Shown one piece after another: positions 33,975 to 44,520 of a DNA stretch of 64,000 nt; the first letter of the stretch is position 1; each line of letters begins with the position of its first letter. Where the stretch lies: assembly GCF_043290135.1 (NCBI RefSeq), contig NC_134710.1, positions 280,435,776 through 280,499,775 of the forward strand, in the 5' to 3' direction. The DNA comes from Rhipicephalus microplus. Taxonomy: Eukaryota > Arthropoda > Arachnida > Ixodida > Ixodidae. The notes beneath the pieces were generated by a model. That model was not told the DNA's origin, did no database searches, and was given only the letters and a program-made list of their open reading frames with translations. The position numbers and the translations under genes were made by a program.

Positions 33975-36150
33975 GCCTATATTCAGGTCTCTATTCATCT
34001 CTTAAAAACAATGAATGTAGGGCTAATTTCATTATGAATTTCTGTTTATTGTAATTAATACTATGGAGAACGCTTCATCAGGAAGGAAGACGAACGCAGA
34101 CACCAGCAAACAACTGATTTTATTGAAGGCGGGAATTCAGGCATATATATATGAAGCGTAGGCACCACGTTCAAAGAATAATGGAACGTTGATAACAGAA
34201 AACTACGCAGCTACTATGATGCGTACTCTTTGGTGTACTCTATCGAACCTTGTAACGTGTTGCCTATGCAGCTTGTGGTTGTACGTACATACCGGAAGGT
34301 GCGTTGTAAATTTAGGTCCCCGTTTTATTTGTTGGAAAAAAACCAGACCTGCACGAAAGCCACAGAGCAAAAACTAGAAGAGAGGCTTTTAAGAGCCTTT
34401 TGTAAACGCTCATTGGGTAAACACTGCGAGCACACTTTCTAGGCACCCACTATAGCATTATTATTAATAAATTCTGGGTAATAAAGCAGAATTCGCTTTC
34501 CTATTTTTCGTCATTTCTTTATGAAACGTTGTATCCGCTAAACACTTCCAGGTAATTTTGTCCCAACTATTCGTGCAGGGGCTGCCGAAAATGAACTATG
34601 GCTGAAGTGGGTATGCGCCATAGTTATTAGGTGATCAAAAACAAGCTTTTGTAATGGGTTGCGGCATTGGACGACCCACTCGTTAAGCTATGTGCATTGT
34701 CTGACGCCTGGTTTTACCTTTGCTGTTCTAAGACACTGAATTACTCATAAAAACGCAATTATTTTTCTACATCGAGCTTGCCTGGAGCAAGTTTTCGAAC
34801 AAGTCCAAAGCAGCGGCATGGCTATATGAATTTCAGCGTGGGACCCCTAGTCACTATATAGCCGGAATCGCTAACGCCAAAAACGCACTCCAGACGCATG
34901 ACCCTTTAGGTTACAGAGGTGCCGGTGTTCGATCTCGCAATACTCGTATATTACATTCAGAGGAGCCCACACGTCAAGTCTTACTCGATGAATATCGCAA
35001 CGATAAAAAGAAATTCACACCAGACCTTTTCTCGGTAGCATTAGTGGTGAATAACTGCAGTGTAATTAAGTTAGAATTTACAAATTTTTTCAAACGTTTC
35101 ATTAGCGCCTCTTCTCCAAACGAAAAGAAAGATCTGTTGACGCAGTTTTTGTAATTTGTGCCTCCTCTAACTGATGAAGAATGTGAATCGATTTGTGGAA
35201 CATTCAGTATACAAGAAATAGAGCTAGCCTTTTACAGTAACACTGTTGAAACCGCCAGTCTCTGACGGATTATCAGACGAGTTTGACAGATCAATAAAAT
35301 CAGTACTGTGCCCTGCACTGCTTGATATTTTGACGCTGAGTTTGGATTTGGAAATGCTTTCTCGCTTTTAATAAAAACACCATATTTTTTATCCGAAAGT
35401 GCTCAGATCTAGAAAAGCATCAATACGTTGATGACTACAGGCCAATTACATTGTGAAATGTTCACTACATAATTTTTGCAAAGATACTTTCAAACTGATC
35501 TCAATTTGCAATATCACTAAATATTAGTGCCCATGAAAATTGTGGTCTAAAAGGTTGCTCGATACAGAATAGATGCACATTGCTCGCACGGTATTGGAAC
35601 ATTGTTAACACTCACATGAACAACTGTCAATTCTACAAGTTGACTTACCGAGAGCCTTTGTTCAAGTTCGGAATTCTTTACTGATTTTGCTTTTCGAACA
35701 TGCCAACATTTGCTTCAATATATTTAAAGATGTGAAACTATACTCCAATGAATGTTCAACTCGTTCATTGTTGGTGATTATTTTTTAAAAACCGTGTTTT
35801 TTTACTCGTCAGTGAAACAATACTGTTTGTTGTCGCCAATGCTTCTTGCTCTTTACTTGGAGCCACAGTGCTTCGGTGTAATTAATTCTAACAACGTTCA
35901 TTGTTTCAGTCCTTACGGTAAGAAGTAAAGGTGTTGGCGTATGAAGATGACCTAGCAGTATTTAGCACAGAGTTTTCTTGTATAAAATGGTGGTGTCAAC
36001 AATTGCAGCATTTGGAAAAATTCAGTGGCAAGAATTAACTTTGGCAAAAGCTTGAGACTGTAGGTTTGTCCCTGAGCATATAAACCAACCCATGTTCAGG
36101 GTATAGATGGGTCCTGTGTTCCGCCAATGTACCTAGGTGTTCCAATATAT

Positions 36151-36511
36151 TGCCACGTTCTTGTTCTCAAGTTTTGTTAGCACCCTAATACACTACATAA
36201 TTCTCAGCGCAAACCGCACCTGCAGTCATCGAGAAGCATAAGATCACGCCCACTCCGCGAACTATACAGATTATTCTGGAGTCTACGTCACCACTAGCGA
36301 TAACGCTAGAACATTCGACGGCAAGTGTATATATGGCGACGCGCTTCGCCGCTTGTCGGTAGATCGATGGCTGACGATCCGTTCGCCGCTATCAGTGCAG
36401 GTCTGCTACTGTGATCCGACTTTCCGTTTACAAGGCAGAAGTTTGCTCCAATAAACAGTTTAACCTTCATCCTACTGTCTGTTTCTCTGTGGAAGTCATG
36501 ACCCTGTGACA
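36151..36511 (+). repeat. 5' LTR
   Basis: Starts TGCCAC and ends TGTGACA. It contains AATAAA near 36,452 and matches the right LTR almost throughout. It lacks an approximately 25 bp segment ('ttcaggactgtagtaggcc') that is present in the right LTR near 38,544, and carries other small differences. The two LTRs are therefore not freshly identical, which implies an old insertion. Confidence 0.93.
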
Positions 36512-36639
36512 TCCGATGGAGGTGCTGCTTCTTTGATGTTCCGATCACTCCTTCAAGCAGCGAGCACAACCCAAGCGGCAAAGAAGACACGGACGCCAAC
36601 CAGATTAGCGAACAAGCCGCCGGCAAAGGGAACTACAAC

Positions 36640-36995
36640 CAGAATATATGGACCCCTTCCTGAAGCAGCCAGGCAGACCCTGAGCAGTTTGTCTGAGCAG
36701 GTTCTGCAGAACCGGCGAGGGCGAAAGCAGTGGTGGCTCTTACGATTTATTCGATGTATGCGACCGTCGTTCTTTTGTGCACGTGTTTGTATGAATTGCT
36801 CAAATTCGTGAGCATAACTGTTGCTTTGCCACCCCGCAGCTCTGCAATTTCTCTTGCGACGCAAATATTGCGGGTGACCAACATATGCTGACGGCCTTCA
36901 AAGACACCTTTCAAGTCAGGTGCTTTAGGAGCACCGACTGAAATAATGACGCTGGAGCGAGGCGGAATGGTGACTTGTTCTTCCTTCACCGTCAA
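36640..36995 (-). pseudogene. Gypsy protease-RT linker segment, inverted within the element
   Basis: Minus-strand reading gives 'VKEEQVTIPPRSSVIISV' (about 36,936-36,990), then 'NICVAREIAELRGGKATVML' and 'TTVAYIE' (about 36,747-36,767) and, after a stop, 'ATTAFALAGSAE'. This wording is typical of the region between protease and RT in gypsy-type polyproteins. Integrase and LTR signals read on the plus strand, so this piece is inverted relative to the rest of the element. Confidence 0.75.
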
Positions 36996-37009
36996 GGCAT
37001 GGTTTCCCG

Positions 37010-38235
37010 AGGACTTCGCTGAACGAAATCGGGCCGACCCGGAACTTAAGGCCCTAATAGAATACCTCGAAGGCAGGACCGCCGAAGTACCGAAAGTATT
37101 CAAACGCGCACTTGCGTCGTTCTTCATGCAAAATGGTCTTCTCCATAAGAAAAACTTTTCACCGCTTCGAGCCAAGTACCTCCTTGTGGTGCCTTCAGTT
37201 CTGCGACCAGAACTCCTGGAGGCCCTGAACGATGAACCACAACAGGGCCCCACAGCGTTTGCCGCACGCTCACGAGGTTACAAGGAAGGTACCGTCGATT
37301 TCACTCGTTATGTGAGGACAAGCCGGGACTGTCAGCGACGCAAGACAACGCCGACAAGGCTAGCGGGACTTCTGCAGCCAATTTAACTACCTCGCCGACC
37401 ATCTCAGCATATTGGTATGAACCTACCGTGGTCGTTTCCGACGTCAGCTTCCAGAAACAAGTGGATCATGGTAGCTACCAACTACCTTACCCGCTACGCC
37501 GAGACAAAAGCTCTGCCCAAAGTCAGTGCATCTGAGGTAGCTAAGTTCTTCGTCGAAAATATCGTCTTACGTCACGGCGCCCCAGAGGTCCTCATCACCG
37601 ACAGAGGAACAGCACTCACTGCTAACCTAACTCAAGCAATCTTGGCATACAGACAGACAAACCACCGCTGGACGACAGCGTACCACCCACAGACCAACAA
37701 CCTCACCAAGTGGCTAAACAAGACGATCGCCGACATGCTGGCAATGTACGTCTATGTAGAACACAAGACGTGGGATGCCCTTCTTCTGTACGTGACCTCC
37801 GCATACAACACGGCGGTGCAGGAGACGACGAAGGTATCTCCATACAAATTGACGTACGGAAGGAGCCCAGCAACGACGCTCGAGGCCGTGTCACCTCGAT
37901 GTGAATGAGTACCTTCAAAGCGCCGAAGAATCCCCACAACTCGCGCATCTCCGTATCAAAAATCTAAAGACGACCGACAGCCGCCGTTACAATCTTCGAC
38001 GACACTTCGTCGAATACCAGCCCGGTGAATGTGTTTGGGTGTGGACGCCCATACACTGACGTGGACTCAGTGAAAAGCTTCTGTAACGGTACTTCGGACC
38101 GTACAGAGTGGTTCGACGTCTCGGCCCACTCGGTTACGAGGTTGCCCCGACGGCATCACGAACTCTCAACGACGCCGATCGCGACCTGAAGTCGTCGATG
38201 TCGCGCGCCTCAAGTGGTTTCATGCGTGTTAACAA
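37010..38235 (+). pseudogene. Ty3/gypsy integrase remnant
   Basis: The N-terminal part 'ADPELKALIEYLEGRT' starts at about 37,033 and the zinc-finger end 'CQRRKTTPTRLAGLLQPI' ends at a single stop at 37,384. The catalytic core continues in the same frame from 37,387. The first core Asp position reads Asn ('MNLPWSFPTSAS'), the second Asp is kept in 'ITDRGTAL' (about 37,600), and the Glu position is Lys ('LTKWLNK'). 'AYHPQTNNLT' and 'YNTAVQETTKVSPYKLTYG' follow. After a stop at 37,906 a shifted frame gives the GPY/F-type module ('RYFGPYRVVRRLGPLGYEV', about 38,083-38,140). The loss of two catalytic residues plus stops shows it is inactive. Confidence 0.9.
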
Positions 38236-38456
38236 ACTGGAACAGTGTTAATTATATTATTGCTGTATCGTAAGTTATTCATTTCACTTATTTGCAATAT
38301 TTTTGTACTTTCATCCTCCGTTCGAGAATATTATATTTCCGTTCGTGTTATTTATAATATTGCTGTATCGTAATTTATTCATTTTACATACTTTCACTAT
38401 TGTTGTACTTTCATCTGTTAAAGCATCGGAACGATGCCTTTTTCAGAGGGGGGCAA

Positions 38457-38842
38457 TGCCACAATCTTGTTCTCAAGTTTTGTTATCGCCCCGATACACT
38501 ACGTAATTCTCAGCGCAAACCGCGCCTGCAGTCATCGAGATGCTTCAGGACTGTAGTAGGCCATTTTTATAAGTTCACGCCTGCTCCACGAACTATACAG
38601 ATTATTCTGCAGGCTACGTCACCGCTAGCGATAACGCTAGAACATTCGACGGCAAGTGTATAAATGTCGACGCGCTTCGCCGCTTGTCGGTTGATCGACG
38701 GCTGACGATCTGTTCGCCGTTATCAGTGCAGATCTGCTACTGTGATCTGACTTTCCGTTTACCGGGCAGAATTTCACCGAAATAAACAGTTTAACCTTCA
38801 TCCTACTGTCTGTTTCTTTTTCAACGACACGACCCTGTGACA
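38457..38842 (+). repeat. 3' LTR
   Basis: Begins TGCCAC right after the polypurine tract and ends TGTGACA, then continues into the LINE sequence 'atatgtatgtcgatgaag'. AATAAA is near 38,781. It is longer than the left LTR by 25 bases. Confidence 0.93.
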
Positions 38843-40037
38843 ATATGTATGTCGATGAAGTGCACATTATTGGAAAGAACGTGTACCCACCCTGAAGTGC
38901 TTTGCTCGGACGTTTATTACTCAAAATTTTCTATCTTTGGCAAAACTGAAGCATTCAACCTGTTTATGGCAAAAAAATATCTACGTACTCTAAATAATTT
39001 GTTGTTTTAGGGTCTACATACAGAACTTTCAGCATATATTTACAATCTTTGCTTGGTTATCAACCTATGAACCGATGAGCCAAGACAATATTTTTATACC
39101 TGTCTGCGCGGGCAGTCTTAGGTTGGTAAACCTCTTTTGTTAAACTACTGGTGTTGCGCTTTTTCTATTTTTATGACCGTGATCACCGATGCTTCGAACA
39201 TTCTTGCAATTGCATTTCAAAGATGTTTTACCAAATTTAGTGATACCTACTACTTTCGCATCGCCTCCATATCTGCAAGGGTTCTTGCGTGAAGTATGCG
39301 TATCAGCGCGTTTCCTGACAGATTCTCTGAAGAGTACTAATAATAAATATAATTTTTATTCAGCTGTGCTGGATGTTCTTTTCCGGCCTCACTTTACCGC
39401 TCACTATGCATTGCACTTTCCGGTCATGAAGTGCATTTACGTGTAACGAAAATGTGTACTTCACCAATAAGCAAGATATTTTTTTAGAAAGTGCATACAG
39501 AATCAATACCTGTAAGAATCCGGTTAAACACCAAAAGCATATTTGTATTCTCTGCCAAATATGCGAAGTTTCTGAATGATTGGAACATTGCCTAATTAGT
39601 TGTAATGACGCAATCCTTTTCTGGGACGTCTTGCAGAGGGCTGTAAAACGTCTGGATTTAAAATATTATAGCAACCGTCATCTCGTACTACCCAAATGCA
39701 ATAACTTGACAGTTGACGTGCAGTTGTTAATGGGCATGCAACATTTATGGAAAACTTGCTTGTTGGATAGGTATGTGAAACCGTTGGTGTCCTCGCGCTG
39801 CAACTTTGTGCATACAACTGTGCGGCTAAGGAACTTTTATGACCAACTGCAATTTCTGGTGGACTGGTATGCTGAGTTCATGAAGTGGGCTACTCAAATA
39901 CCCCTTTAGACATTCTGTTGTGTGAGATTGTCTTTGTAACGTTCATTGTACATTTGTCGAGTTGACCGTATGTGTGTTATACGCTATGCATACACGTGAG
40001 CCACAGTTATAATAAATATTGTGTAGAAAAAAAATCG

Positions 40038-40105
40038 GCATGGCTCAGTGATGAAATACCGGGCTGGCACGCAACGGACCTAGATTCGAGACCTAAAGAG
40101 CCATT
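40038..40105 (+). tRNA. tRNA-Gly-like sequence at the 3' end of LINE block B
   Basis: It reads 'ggcatggctcagtgatgaaa', then 'taccgggctggcacgcaacg' and 'gacctagattcgagacc'. It resembles tRNA-Gly: an A box of the type TGGCTCAGTGGTAGAAT, a GGCACGC anticodon region and a B box GATTCGAGNC in place of GGTTCGATTC. Copy C (minus strand, 58,790-58,850) is closer, with 'ggctcagtggtagaatacgg'. It starts right after the LINE A run. It is not a functional gene. Confidence 0.6.
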
Positions 40106-41059
40106 GGTACTAGTTTTTTTTTTATTTAGCGATAGTGGTTACGGACAACGGTGGCGGTGGCAGACAACTACGATGACAAACGTACTTTCATAGCTTTCAA
40201 TGTAAAAGTACAAATAAGGACTAATAGAGAATATTTCCAGGAAAAGTATAGTGGATGTCATTGAAGTCATTCTACTGTAATTGTGAGAAAGAAAAGGGGA
40301 CGAAAATAAATCTTGTCGCATGTTAGAACCCTGCCGGTGGCAACCTATGTTTTTGTTCATTTCATTATTCTAATCTACAGTACAATTAATAGTAGTTACT
40401 TGCCCCATACTTTTTCTATTATTATTGCTTGTTCATTGTCATTATTATTATGCGCGTACCATTGTTTCTGTTTTAAAAATTATTGGTGTATTTGTTTATG
40501 TTTTGCCTTCCCTTCTCTAATTGTGCCATTGCCAGCTTGGGTACCTCGACGAACGAATTCGAGTTTGTGCAATTCCAGAACTTCTGATAACAAAATCAAC
40601 ATTGCATAGGATACAAAGCCGTGGTGATTCGAAGTTTGCCATTACATCGTGAAAGCAGTTTCTTTCTGTTGCAGCATTGTGGAAAGATCAATATATAAAT
40701 CTGCCAGAGTTGCAAAAGTATTCACCTGGCGTTTTATTATGCTTACTACGGAATATCTTTGATTTAGCGAAGGTGTTGCACATTGATGAATATGTGGTAA
40801 AGATGTGCAGAATGTTACGTAAGTGCAACTTCTCGAGGAACTCATGCCAGAAACTATTTATTGATGTTCGTTCTTTAAAACTGTTTAGGTGTATGTTAAG
40901 TTGGCACCATGACCCACCGTTGTTAACAGAAAAAACACATCTTCTATCATGGTTCTATTCTTTGACCTATAATTGAACTGGAGACCACTCACGGCCAGCG
41001 CTAGTATAATTTGCGTTGTTTCATAGCTCCATTACTATTTCTTATTTCGAAAGTCTGCC

Positions 41060-42780
41060 CCTCGGGATAATGATTTTTGAAAAATGCACGTACAGGTTTT
41101 CTTCATGTATGAAGTCCAATAGAGAAGTCGGTAGGTCGGCCTGGCCTTGAATATGTTGCACGGAGGTGATGGCGACGACTTAATCGTAGACCAGTGGAGT
41201 TCCACAGTAAGTGTGAGGTAGTTACATCTTGGATTGGGGCGTCATAAAATAGGCATGGTGTGTCATACGGGCCTTGGTAATTTTGCGCCCACAGGTGGTC
41301 ACGGATGAGGTAAGCGCAACCGCAGCACGAAGCCTCCACAACGTATCTTTCTCTCGGTGGTTTATACAACCAGGGAGGTCTGATCAACACAGAAGTATAA
41401 GAGCTCGTGTGGCACGTGAAAGGCTCTCTTTTTCTTGGAGCATCTGTCCTTGTGCGTCTTTTAGAAAATGCAGTAGCGGGTACAGTGTAAGTTGAGGGTG
41501 GTTAGCCAAATCAGCATTTACAAGGTCGGGCAACGAGCCAAAAAAATCCACTGAACACGTATTCGCACAGATGCGGAGGCAGCAAAAACGTGAATAGTAT
41601 CTGAGATTGATGAAGAGCGATACACTCATCGTATATTATGAATCGCCTCGCCGAGTTCGTACGAATGATAAGCTGGAAGCTTCTGGATGGTTGTAGAAAA
41701 GCTAGCAGTGCTCTCAGTCCATCACGCAAGGTGGCCATCTCAGAAAGGTGAGCCGGTGGTGCCAGATCCGCAAAATATGAGCCTGTCCAGCCAGCCTCTG
41801 GTATAGTGGACATACAAGCGCGGTATGAATGGTGGTGCTGCTCACACTGGCATCCATATAAGCGACGACAGTAGCGGCCTCTAGGTTACCTGTACGAAGC
41901 AGGTGGGATATTTGGGTGCTCGCCTGGCGTGGAACCAGGCTCTAAAGGCAACCAAGGAGTTTGTTTTCAGTCAGTTGCATTTTGTTCCACGGGGCAATAC
42001 TGGTCGTCCCTTTTTCGAACGCGCACACTTTACTGGGAACTTTGAGCCATTGGAGAATTTCCACAATAACATCATACCTCCCATTATCATATAATTTACA
42101 GATATCTATGGACAAAATAGTAAGAATCCGTCAAGATCGACCTCCAACGAGAACCATGGATGAAAGGTAGGCAAGACCATCCTCAGTGCCCAGATGCGGA
42201 TGGAACCCAGTTTGGCCAGAAGATACCAAGAGTATCTCTCGAGCCACCACATAATGCGTGTCGCTAGCATACGCTCTGTGTGTTGGCCCAATTTTAACGT
42301 GAAAGCTAGCGGACGCTTCTATGCGATATTTTCTGGAGGTTCTCCTGCTTTAGGAATGGCGACCAATTCTGCATACCGCCAATAGTCAGTAATGGGTAAA
42401 GTAGACCAAGATTTGGTTATTGCCTCTAACAGGCCAAGTAGAAGGTTGCCTTCAATATTTTTGTAAAGTTCATAAGGTATGCCACCTGGTCCCGGTGGTT
42501 TGCACAAATTTGATAGGTCTATTGCTGATAAAAATTCGGCCATAGTGAAATCAGCATGCATTCCCTATACATCGGTAAGAGTGGGAAACACACCTGCATA
42601 AACCGACAAGCAGTTCTGAGCCGTGAAAAGAGGTGGAGCCATGTCTAACACAGGAAAGAATGTGTAGGTGACAGTGTCGGTGAATACGGCTTGAGTCTGG
42701 GCCTGAGGATAATAGGCGGCAGGCTGCGGGGTCAGGAAGCCACCGACCACAATCCATGGCTTGGAAGGAGCGCCAATATA
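41060..42780 (-). mobile_element. RNase-H-bearing LINE remnant (Jockey/R1/I-like group)
   Basis: Minus-strand frames give, in order, pre-RT text 'MAPPLFTAQNCLSVYAG' (about 42,590-42,640), the RT start 'PPGPGGIPYELYKNIEG' (about 42,440-42,500), 'YWRYAELVAIPKAGEPPENI' (about 42,320-42,380), 'QTGFHPHLGTEDGLAYLSS' (about 42,160-42,215) and an 'ICKLYDNGRYDVI' box (about 42,075-42,115). An RNase H segment follows ('VAYMDASVSST', about 41,835-41,870; 'LRDGLRALLAFLQPSRSFQL', about 41,680-41,735). The last part is a C-terminal 'HLLWNSTGLRLSRRHHLRA'. The RT catalytic middle is missing between the YDN box and RNase H, and stops are frequent. It follows LINE block B without a recognisable gene between them. 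Confidence 0.85.
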
Positions 42781-43833
42781 GGAAATAGACGCCTAAGATT
42801 TAGGTGAGGAGCACTAGTTCATCCAATGACCGTGTTCTAGGTGGCGTTAATGGCGTCGAGCTGCTGCTTGAAAGCGTTGGGCTTCCAACCTGATTGCAAT
42901 TCCGGCAGGGTCACGTTTTCATGCCCCTTCTGCTTGACGGCGAGATGCCCATAGACGCAGAAGCTGCAAATCGGGAGCAGGTTGTAACTCACCAACCCAC
43001 GACACACTTGCCTGAGCTAATGTCACACCTATGCAATCCGAAGGGTCTGAAAGAGAATGATAGATCATGTTTTCTGAAGCCACCCTTTACGGATCTCAAT
43101 CCACCCCTCGACAAGGTCACAGCAACTTTGACAAAGCAGTGGTGATGATATTCCTTTCGATCAAAGAAAACATTTTCTTTAAGCAGCAAATGATTTGGTC
43201 ATTCCATAAAAGTTTTCTCATTCGCATCCGCTCGCATCTGTAAGTGTTATTTGGAAGCGCGAAAAAAGGGTTTCTGCTTTAGTCTTCGATCAACCTGATC
43301 AACTTTGCTTATGGTAACTTGGAGCGTTAGTGGCAGCTCACAAAGTGATGACGAATAAAGCGGTGGGCTCGAGCACAAATGGAAGCTCAGCTTTTAAGCT
43401 TGCCCTTAATTTGAGCCACCGCACCAAGCGGAAGGGGAAAGACCATGATTTTTGCCACTATGTAGGCTTGATTGAAAGTCGGACTAGTTGGTTTTCTTTC
43501 AACTTGAATTGTATTTTGAATAAGCACTCCTTATTTTGCTTTCTTCTTCTCTCTTTCTCTCAGCAAGGACGAGCTCAGCGATGTGTGCGTCCAGTAACTA
43601 CTAAACGCCTTGACGCTGCAACTAAAAATATTTTTTATACTCATATTGTTAAATCTCGGCAGGGGCTATACGTAGCCGCTGGTAATGTTTGCAGCGGCTA
43701 GTCTACCGGAATAATATTTAGACGAAGATGATCTGCGACTACCACAAAAAAGCTTTAGGCATTGTTCAGCGAGCGAATGCTCTGTTTATTGTACATGCTC
43801 TGTAATGAGCAGCACAAAGTTCACAGATTGACC
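42781..43833. other. No gene recognised
   Basis: Possibly the upstream part of the adjacent minus-strand LINE near 42,781-42,990, but no motif could be confirmed. Frames at 43,330-43,701 (plus) and 42,989-43,189 (minus) have no recognisable domains. Confidence 0.45.
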
Positions 43834-43836
43834 ACG

Positions 43837-43868
<32 letters not shown>

Positions 43869-43873
43869 TATAT
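43834..43873. repeat. (TA)n microsatellite
   Basis: An uninterrupted TA run of about 30 bp, followed by 'aatatatatc'. Confidence 0.95.
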
Positions 43874-43949
43874 CGGCTGAAGAGTGTGTTGGGTTCGTCC
43901 CCATCCTCGCGAAAAAGTTGATACGCCCCTGTCAGTGTGTGTTGCGGGG

Positions 43950-44520
43950 AACCAGAATTCAGGATATCAGCGGTGACTTGGGATAGAAATGCACAGCCAT
44001 GGTCTGGAAGGAGTTATCTCGGGGCACCGTGAACCAATATAAGGTCCCGTAACAAAAAGTTTGTGACATCAGTTGCGCAGGTTGTCGCAAGCGCTCGCGT
44101 AATGGAACAGCGTGTAGCGTAATTTATAATCATGGCTATACATTTGCTTCCTCATCTTGGTGTGTGAAAAGAACCAAGCACGTCTAGCCCAACACGGCAA
44201 AATGGTTCTGCGGGTATGTCTATTTGTTGAATATGGCCAGCGGGTAGCAGCGACAGTGTTTTACGACGTTGGTAAAACTCATACGTGGCAACGTATTGGT
44301 GTACTGAGCGAACAAGGCCTGACTAGAAGAAACGACGCCCTACGTGCGAAGCACGCCAAGGTGTATTGCTGTGGGAGCGTGCTAAAGTTCGGTGAGGACA
44401 CAGTGCTGCAAATGCTTAGGGACAACAGTGAGAAGGTCAGGCATGTCAGGTTAAGGTACTACGGCAATGAGTTCATGTCATTGGAAAGAAATTGATTATT
44501 CATCAGTATGGTGATTTATC
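43950..44520 (-). pseudogene. Ty3/gypsy integrase fragment, copy 2
   Basis: Inverted partner of 30,060-30,650, including the flanking string 'gatatcctgaattc'. On the minus strand it carries the same integrase zinc-region and core-start sequence, more decayed, with frameshifts in the 'DLFGP' and 'CATD' regions. The 112-residue plus-strand frame at 44,157-44,495 is an antisense shadow, even though it resembles the minus-strand frame at 30,243-30,464. Confidence 0.8.

Larger units (their letters stand above)
36151..38842 (+). mobile_element. Degenerate Ty3/gypsy LTR retrotransposon inserted in LINE block B
   Basis: Two related LTRs (36,151-36,511 and 38,457-38,842) flank about 1.9 kb. A polypurine tract 'agaggggggca' lies just before the right LTR, and a possible primer site 'tggaggtgctgc' starts five bases after the left LTR. 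The flanking target duplication is ATAT (36,147-36,150 and 38,843-38,846). Copy A at about 27,812 supplies the uninterrupted target. Gag, protease, RT and RNase H are essentially gone. What remains is a protease-RT linker in reversed orientation and most of the integrase. Confidence 0.93.
33975..41030 (+). mobile_element. LINE block copy B, interrupted by an LTR element
   Basis: The left part 33,975-36,150 aligns with 25,150-27,810 of copy A, without A's tandem duplication and SINE tail. The right part 38,843-41,030 aligns with 27,815-30,035. The RT catalytic box is mutated to YEDD near 35,940. The last ORF is best preserved here: 39,580-39,909 reads 'LEHCLISCNDAILFWDVLQ' and ends at a stop with 'MKWATQIPL'. 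After it come AATAAA (about 40,012), an A run (40,026-40,034) and the tRNA-Gly-like sequence. The upstream spastin sequence seen beside A and C is absent. Confidence 0.85.

Noticed and set aside
36946..37253. 168-residue minus frame extending across the integrase
   Set aside because: Only its C-terminal part (below about 36,995) is real gypsy linker. The N-terminal part is antisense of integrase.
44157..44495. Apparent novel protein family shared with 30,243-30,464 (minus)
   Set aside because: The opposite strand in both places encodes gypsy integrase ('CDLCQRRKAP', 'PAGLLQLIDMPAETVYRVG', 'DLFGP'), which explains the conserved antisense frame.
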